NCBI GenBank assembly: GCA_027717925.1
Contig: JALLON010000097.1
Span: forward strand, 1 to 9,273
Origin: Acidobacteria bacterium AH-259-G07
Lineage (GTDB): Bacteria; Acidobacteriota; UBA6911; RPQK01; JADFOI01
Reading direction: 5' to 3'
Length of the DNA stretch: 9,273 bases
Shown: positions 6,206-9,273 of the stretch, piece by piece
Position numbering within the stretch: the stretch's first letter is position 1
Layout: each line of letters begins with the position of its first letter
The notes under the pieces: model-generated
What the model saw: only the letters and a program-made list of their open reading frames with translations
What the model was told of the DNA's origin: nothing
The model's database searches: none
Made by a program: the position numbers and the translations under genes

Positions 6206-9200
6206 CAACTTCGCTCCCGGGGATGTCGTCTCCGGTTTGGAACCCTCCGAACTGGTGGAGATCCAACGAGTCGCCCCCTTCGGCACCAAAACGCTTGTCG
6301 AAGGAGTGGGAGTTCAGTCCCGTCGCCTCGTGAAGCGTCCCCTCACGACAGAAGACCTTTCAACTCTCGTCAAGATCCGGGGGCAAAGCTATACCTTTCA
6401 GGGCGACCCAAAACTATTTCTTCTTGGCGCTGAAGCGGTGCGTATCCGGATCGCCCACCAGTTCGACCCCCTCTTCGCCGTCAACTCAAGTATCGTCGAT
6501 CCGCTTCCGCATCAAGTCGAGGCGGTCTACCGTTACCTCCTTCCGCTTCCGCGAATTCGCTTCCTCCTCGCTGACGATACGGGAGCCGGAAAAACGATCA
6601 TGACCGGCCTCTTGATCAAGGAGCTCCTTTTCAGGGGTGTCATCCAGAAGATCCTCATTGTCACTCCTGGGGGGCTAACAAAGCAATGGAAGGAAGAGGA
6701 ACTCCAAGAGAAATTTGGTCTCTATGCCCGCTTGGTGAACCGCGCATCATTCGACGCTGAGCCCGGGCAATTCGCTCGATACGAGGAGGGAATCTTCGTT
6801 ATTTCAATGGACTTCTTGGCACGGAATGAGGGCTGTCTTAAGGCGGCGGAGCAGACGCAGTGGGATCTTGTTGTTGTAGACGAAGCTCACAAACTCTCGG
6901 CATATGAATATGGAACCAAGCTGGAGGAAAGCGAACGCTACAAGGCCGTTAAGACTATAGCGCAAAAAACAGACCATTTGCTATTCCTCACAGCCACACC
7001 CCACCGAGGTCGGAAGGATACATTCCGTAGGCTCCTCCTCCTGCTGGACGAAGATCTCTTTCAGAAGGACGAGCATGTCGCTGATCGGGTTCGAGAGCAG
7101 ACGGTTCCATACGGCGAAGCTGGTGAAGACTTTGACGGAGAACAGCCCATCAGTAAGGCGCGCAACCGTTTCTTTCTCCGCCGATTGAAGGAGGAGATGG
7201 TTGACTGGGATAAGGCGCCTCTTTTCAAGGACCGCCACACAATAACTACCGGGTATGATCTGACTCCCGAAGAGAAGAGCCTTTACGATGAAGTAACGAG
7301 ATATGTGCGGTCCAAGCGCAAAGAGGCAAAGGCCAAGAAAAACCGGAACGTCGAACTGACCCTCATGGTTATGCAACGTCGTCTGGCGAGCAGTCTCTAT
7401 GCGATCACCAGGACGCTGGGGAATCGGCTCAAGGCGCTCAACGAAGTTCTCGACATTCTCAGAGATCCTCGTCGCACAGATGCTGAAAGGAAACGCCTCC
7501 TGCGGGATTCTATCGACCCTGGTGATCCTCGTGATATTTCTGAGTATGAAGACCTTGCAGAGGACGAGCGGGAACGTATCGACCGGCGTATTTTCCGCCA
7601 GGTCCTGACGGACGACCCCGCAAAGGTTGAGGAGGAGCGCGACGAGGTTGACCGCCTTTTCCGCCTGGTCGATAGCTTGAAGCACCACAAGGAGGCCAAG
7701 TTCGCAGAACTCCTGACGGTACTCGATTCGTCGGATGTTATCCGCGCCGAGGACGAGAAGCTCCTCATCTTCACCGAGCACCGCGACACGATGGATAGCC
7801 TTGCAAGGCGTCTTGACGATAAGGGCTACACCGTGACCACGATTCACGGCGGAATGGACGTGGACGCCAGGAAGAGCGCCCAGCGACAGTTCCGGAGGCA
7901 ATCCAAGATCATGGTAGCCACCGACGCAGCTGGCGAAGGCATCAACCTCCAGTTCTGCCGCTACCTGATCAACTGGGACATTCCATGGAACCCCAATCGC
8001 CTCGAACAGCGGATGGGACGCATTCACCGTTATGGCCAAGACGATGACGTGTGGGTGTACAACCTTGTGGCCCAGAATACTCGGGAAGGCGCCGTCATTC
8101 AGAAGGTGCTTTCCAAGATGGATGTCATGCGGGAACAGATGGGGTCGGATCGGGTCTACGACGTGATTGACGAGTGGCTTGAGGACGTTCCTCTCGTGAA
8201 ACTCATCGAGAAAGCTATCGATTCGGACGATGCAATCCAAGCGGCAGAGGAGACAGACACTGCTCTTACTTCGGCCTCAGAAGAAAGGGCTAAACGGCTC
8301 ATCGCCCTTCAGAAGAAGACATCGCTTGCCTCACGGCTCAACCTTCGAGCGGCGCAAGAACTGCGGGACGCATCTGACGAACGGCGGCTTCAGCCTCTGT
8401 TTATACAACGCTTCTTTGAACGAGCATGGATCGCTTACGGAGGCACGATTCGCAAGGACGACGACTTCCCTGTTTGGCACATTGGACCGACGCCTTCGGC
8501 TCTCCTCGAACTGTCGCGGGAACGGCGTGCGGCTGTGGCTGAGAACTACGACACCCCTTTCGTCTTTGACAAGCAGTTCGTCAGCGTGGCGAGCAGGGTG
8601 CGCGTCCCCGAGCGGACTAAGCTAATGGGCCCCGGGCACAGCCTGTTCGACACGCTGATCGAGTGGGCGATTCGGGAGGCGCGCCAAGCCTTCGCAAAGG
8701 GCGCACTCCTCATTGACCCCAGCATCGGGAAGCCCCAGAGGATGTGGCTGGTTCGCTCGACCATTGAAGATGGTCGCGTGGAGTCGCGCAAGCGGCTCGC
8801 CCATGAGCGACTCGCAATTATCGCCCTGGACCACATGGGGTTCCGCACGACCTCGCCCTCCTACCTGCTGAATTGCCTGTCGCCCGAGGGCACCCCTGCC
8901 CTTCCTGACATACCAGAGAAATCCGAAGAAGACATTCAGTCTTGGACGTACGAGGAGATCACCGAGAAGCAGCTCGCGCAAGTCCAAGAGGCCAGGTCTG
9001 AAGAATGCGACCTTCGGCGGAAGTACCTGAATACCGCCTTTACCGACCTCATTCTCGAACTTCAGGGAGACCTAAACGACCTGCAACAAGCCCAGCTCTA
9101 CGGTGATGATGATAGCGAGGAACGGGAGCGTTTGCGGAGGCGTATCGAGGAGTTGAAGGCGCGTAAGGTTGAACGCCTCAAAGAGCTCGAGCTCATGATG

Positions 9201-9273
9201 AAACTGACCGCCAATCTCCCTGACGTCTTGACTCAGGCTGTCGTGGTTCCGGTGCCGGTTGCGCTGGTTGAGA
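6174..9273 (+). CDS. drmD: DISARM SNF2-like helicase DrmD (partial, runs off the window)
   Basis: The frame is open for 1,033 codons and has no stop before the window edge. It has a full SNF2-type helicase core: PHQVEAVYRYLLPLPRIRF, Walker A DDTGAGKT (residues 134-141), DEAH box (236-239), TATPHRG (273-279), LLIFTEHRDT (530-539), ATDAAGEGIN (582-591) and LEQRMGRIHRYGQ (610-622). A charged helical insert of about 200 residues separates the two lobes, and a predicted coiled coil lies at about residues 955-1015. This pattern matches DrmD, the ATP-dependent motor of class 1 DISARM, an anti-phage system of methylase, helicase and DrmABC proteins. ATG 6174 overlaps the HTH gene end by 32 bases without its own clear ribosome binding site, suggesting coupled translation from the promoter near 5923. 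A GTG at 6189 is an alternative start. An SNF2 helicase of a different defence system is possible; missing downstream genes limit certainty. Confidence 0.75.
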   Translation, partial: MRNPTVTKDDNNFAPGDVVSGLEPSELVEIQRVAPFGTKTLVEGVGVQSRRLVKRPLTTEDLSTLVKIRGQSYTFQGDPKLFLLGAEAVRIRIAHQFDPLFAVNSSIVDPLPHQVEAVYRYLLPLPRIRFLLADDTGAGKTIMTGLLIKELLFRGVIQKILIVTPGGLTKQWKEEELQEKFGLYARLVNRASFDAEPGQFARYEEGIFVISMDFLARNEGCLKAAEQTQWDLVVVDEAHKLSAYEYGTKLEESERYKAVKTIAQKTDHLLFLTATPHRGRKDTFRRLLLLLDEDLFQKDEHVADRVREQTVPYGEAGEDFDGEQPISKARNRFFLRRLKEEMVDWDKAPLFKDRHTITTGYDLTPEEKSLYDEVTRYVRSKRKEAKAKKNRNVELTLMVMQRRLASSLYAITRTLGNRLKALNEVLDILRDPRRTDAERKRLLRDSIDPGDPRDISEYEDLAEDERERIDRRIFRQVLTDDPAKVEEERDEVDRLFRLVDSLKHHKEAKFAELLTVLDSSDVIRAEDEKLLIFTEHRDTMDSLARRLDDKGYTVTTIHGGMDVDARKSAQRQFRRQSKIMVATDAAGEGINLQFCRYLINWDIPWNPNRLEQRMGRIHRYGQDDDVWVYNLVAQNTREGAVIQKVLSKMDVMREQMGSDRVYDVIDEWLEDVPLVKLIEKAIDSDDAIQAAEETDTALTSASEERAKRLIALQKKTSLASRLNLRAAQELRDASDERRLQPLFIQRFFERAWIAYGGTIRKDDDFPVWHIGPTPSALLELSRERRAAVAENYDTPFVFDKQFVSVASRVRVPERTKLMGPGHSLFDTLIEWAIREARQAFAKGALLIDPSIGKPQRMWLVRSTIEDGRVESRKRLAHERLAIIALDHMGFRTTSPSYLLNCLSPEGTPALPDIPEKSEEDIQSWTYEEITEKQLAQVQEARSEECDLRRKYLNTAFTDLILELQGDLNDLQQAQLYGDDDSEERERLRRRIEELKARKVERLKELELMMKLTANLPDVLTQAVVVPVPVALVE

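Noticed and set aside
6981..8240. 419-codon open frame on the minus strand inside drmD
   Set aside because: It lies fully antisense to the helicase core, whose motifs are clear. Long antisense frames are common opposite coding sequence of this composition, and the product shows no family features.

Overview
The window looks like part of a bacterial anti-phage defence island, probably from an environmental Gram-negative bacterium. The taxon cannot be fixed from the sequence. GC content is moderate, and no rRNA, tRNA or CRISPR array is visible. All apparently functional genes lie on the + strand; the one minus-strand gene is a dead transposase.

Left part (1-4584). A 32-codon tail of an unidentified gene ends at 99. 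It is followed by a DUF2971-like coding region (147-842) that keeps the family's core and C-terminal motifs but lacks the usual N-terminus. Next come two overlapping reading frames (1031-2839 and 2836-4584). Together they read as one SIR2-DUF4020 protein of about 1,200 residues: an NADase-type SIR2 domain, a long helical middle and a DUF4020 C-terminus. The frames meet at an ATGA stop/start overlap directly after a GGGG run. Restoring one G would fuse them, so this is either a translationally coupled two-subunit version or a frameshifted gene.

Middle part (4585-5997). A decayed insertion sequence separates the two defence modules. Its rve-type DDE transposase (minus strand) has an in-frame TGA replacing a tryptophan codon. 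Part of its C-terminal coding sequence is flipped onto the opposite strand, and its tail is missing. To its right lie several GC-rich inverted repeats, a strong terminator hairpin (5866-5897) and a good sigma70-type promoter (5923-5951) facing right.

Right part (5998-9273). This promoter leads into a small excisionase/MerR-like helix-turn-helix gene, interrupted by an apparent one-base insertion. Overlapping its end is a long SNF2-family helicase gene that matches DrmD of class 1 DISARM. It is open to the window edge (1,033 codons so far), so the rest of DISARM (drmMI, drmA, drmB, drmC) would be expected beyond 9273.

Functionally, the SIR2 module would be expected to act by NAD+ depletion on infection. 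The DISARM module would act by methylation-guided restriction with DrmD as motor. Both roles come from family knowledge and are not shown by this sequence.
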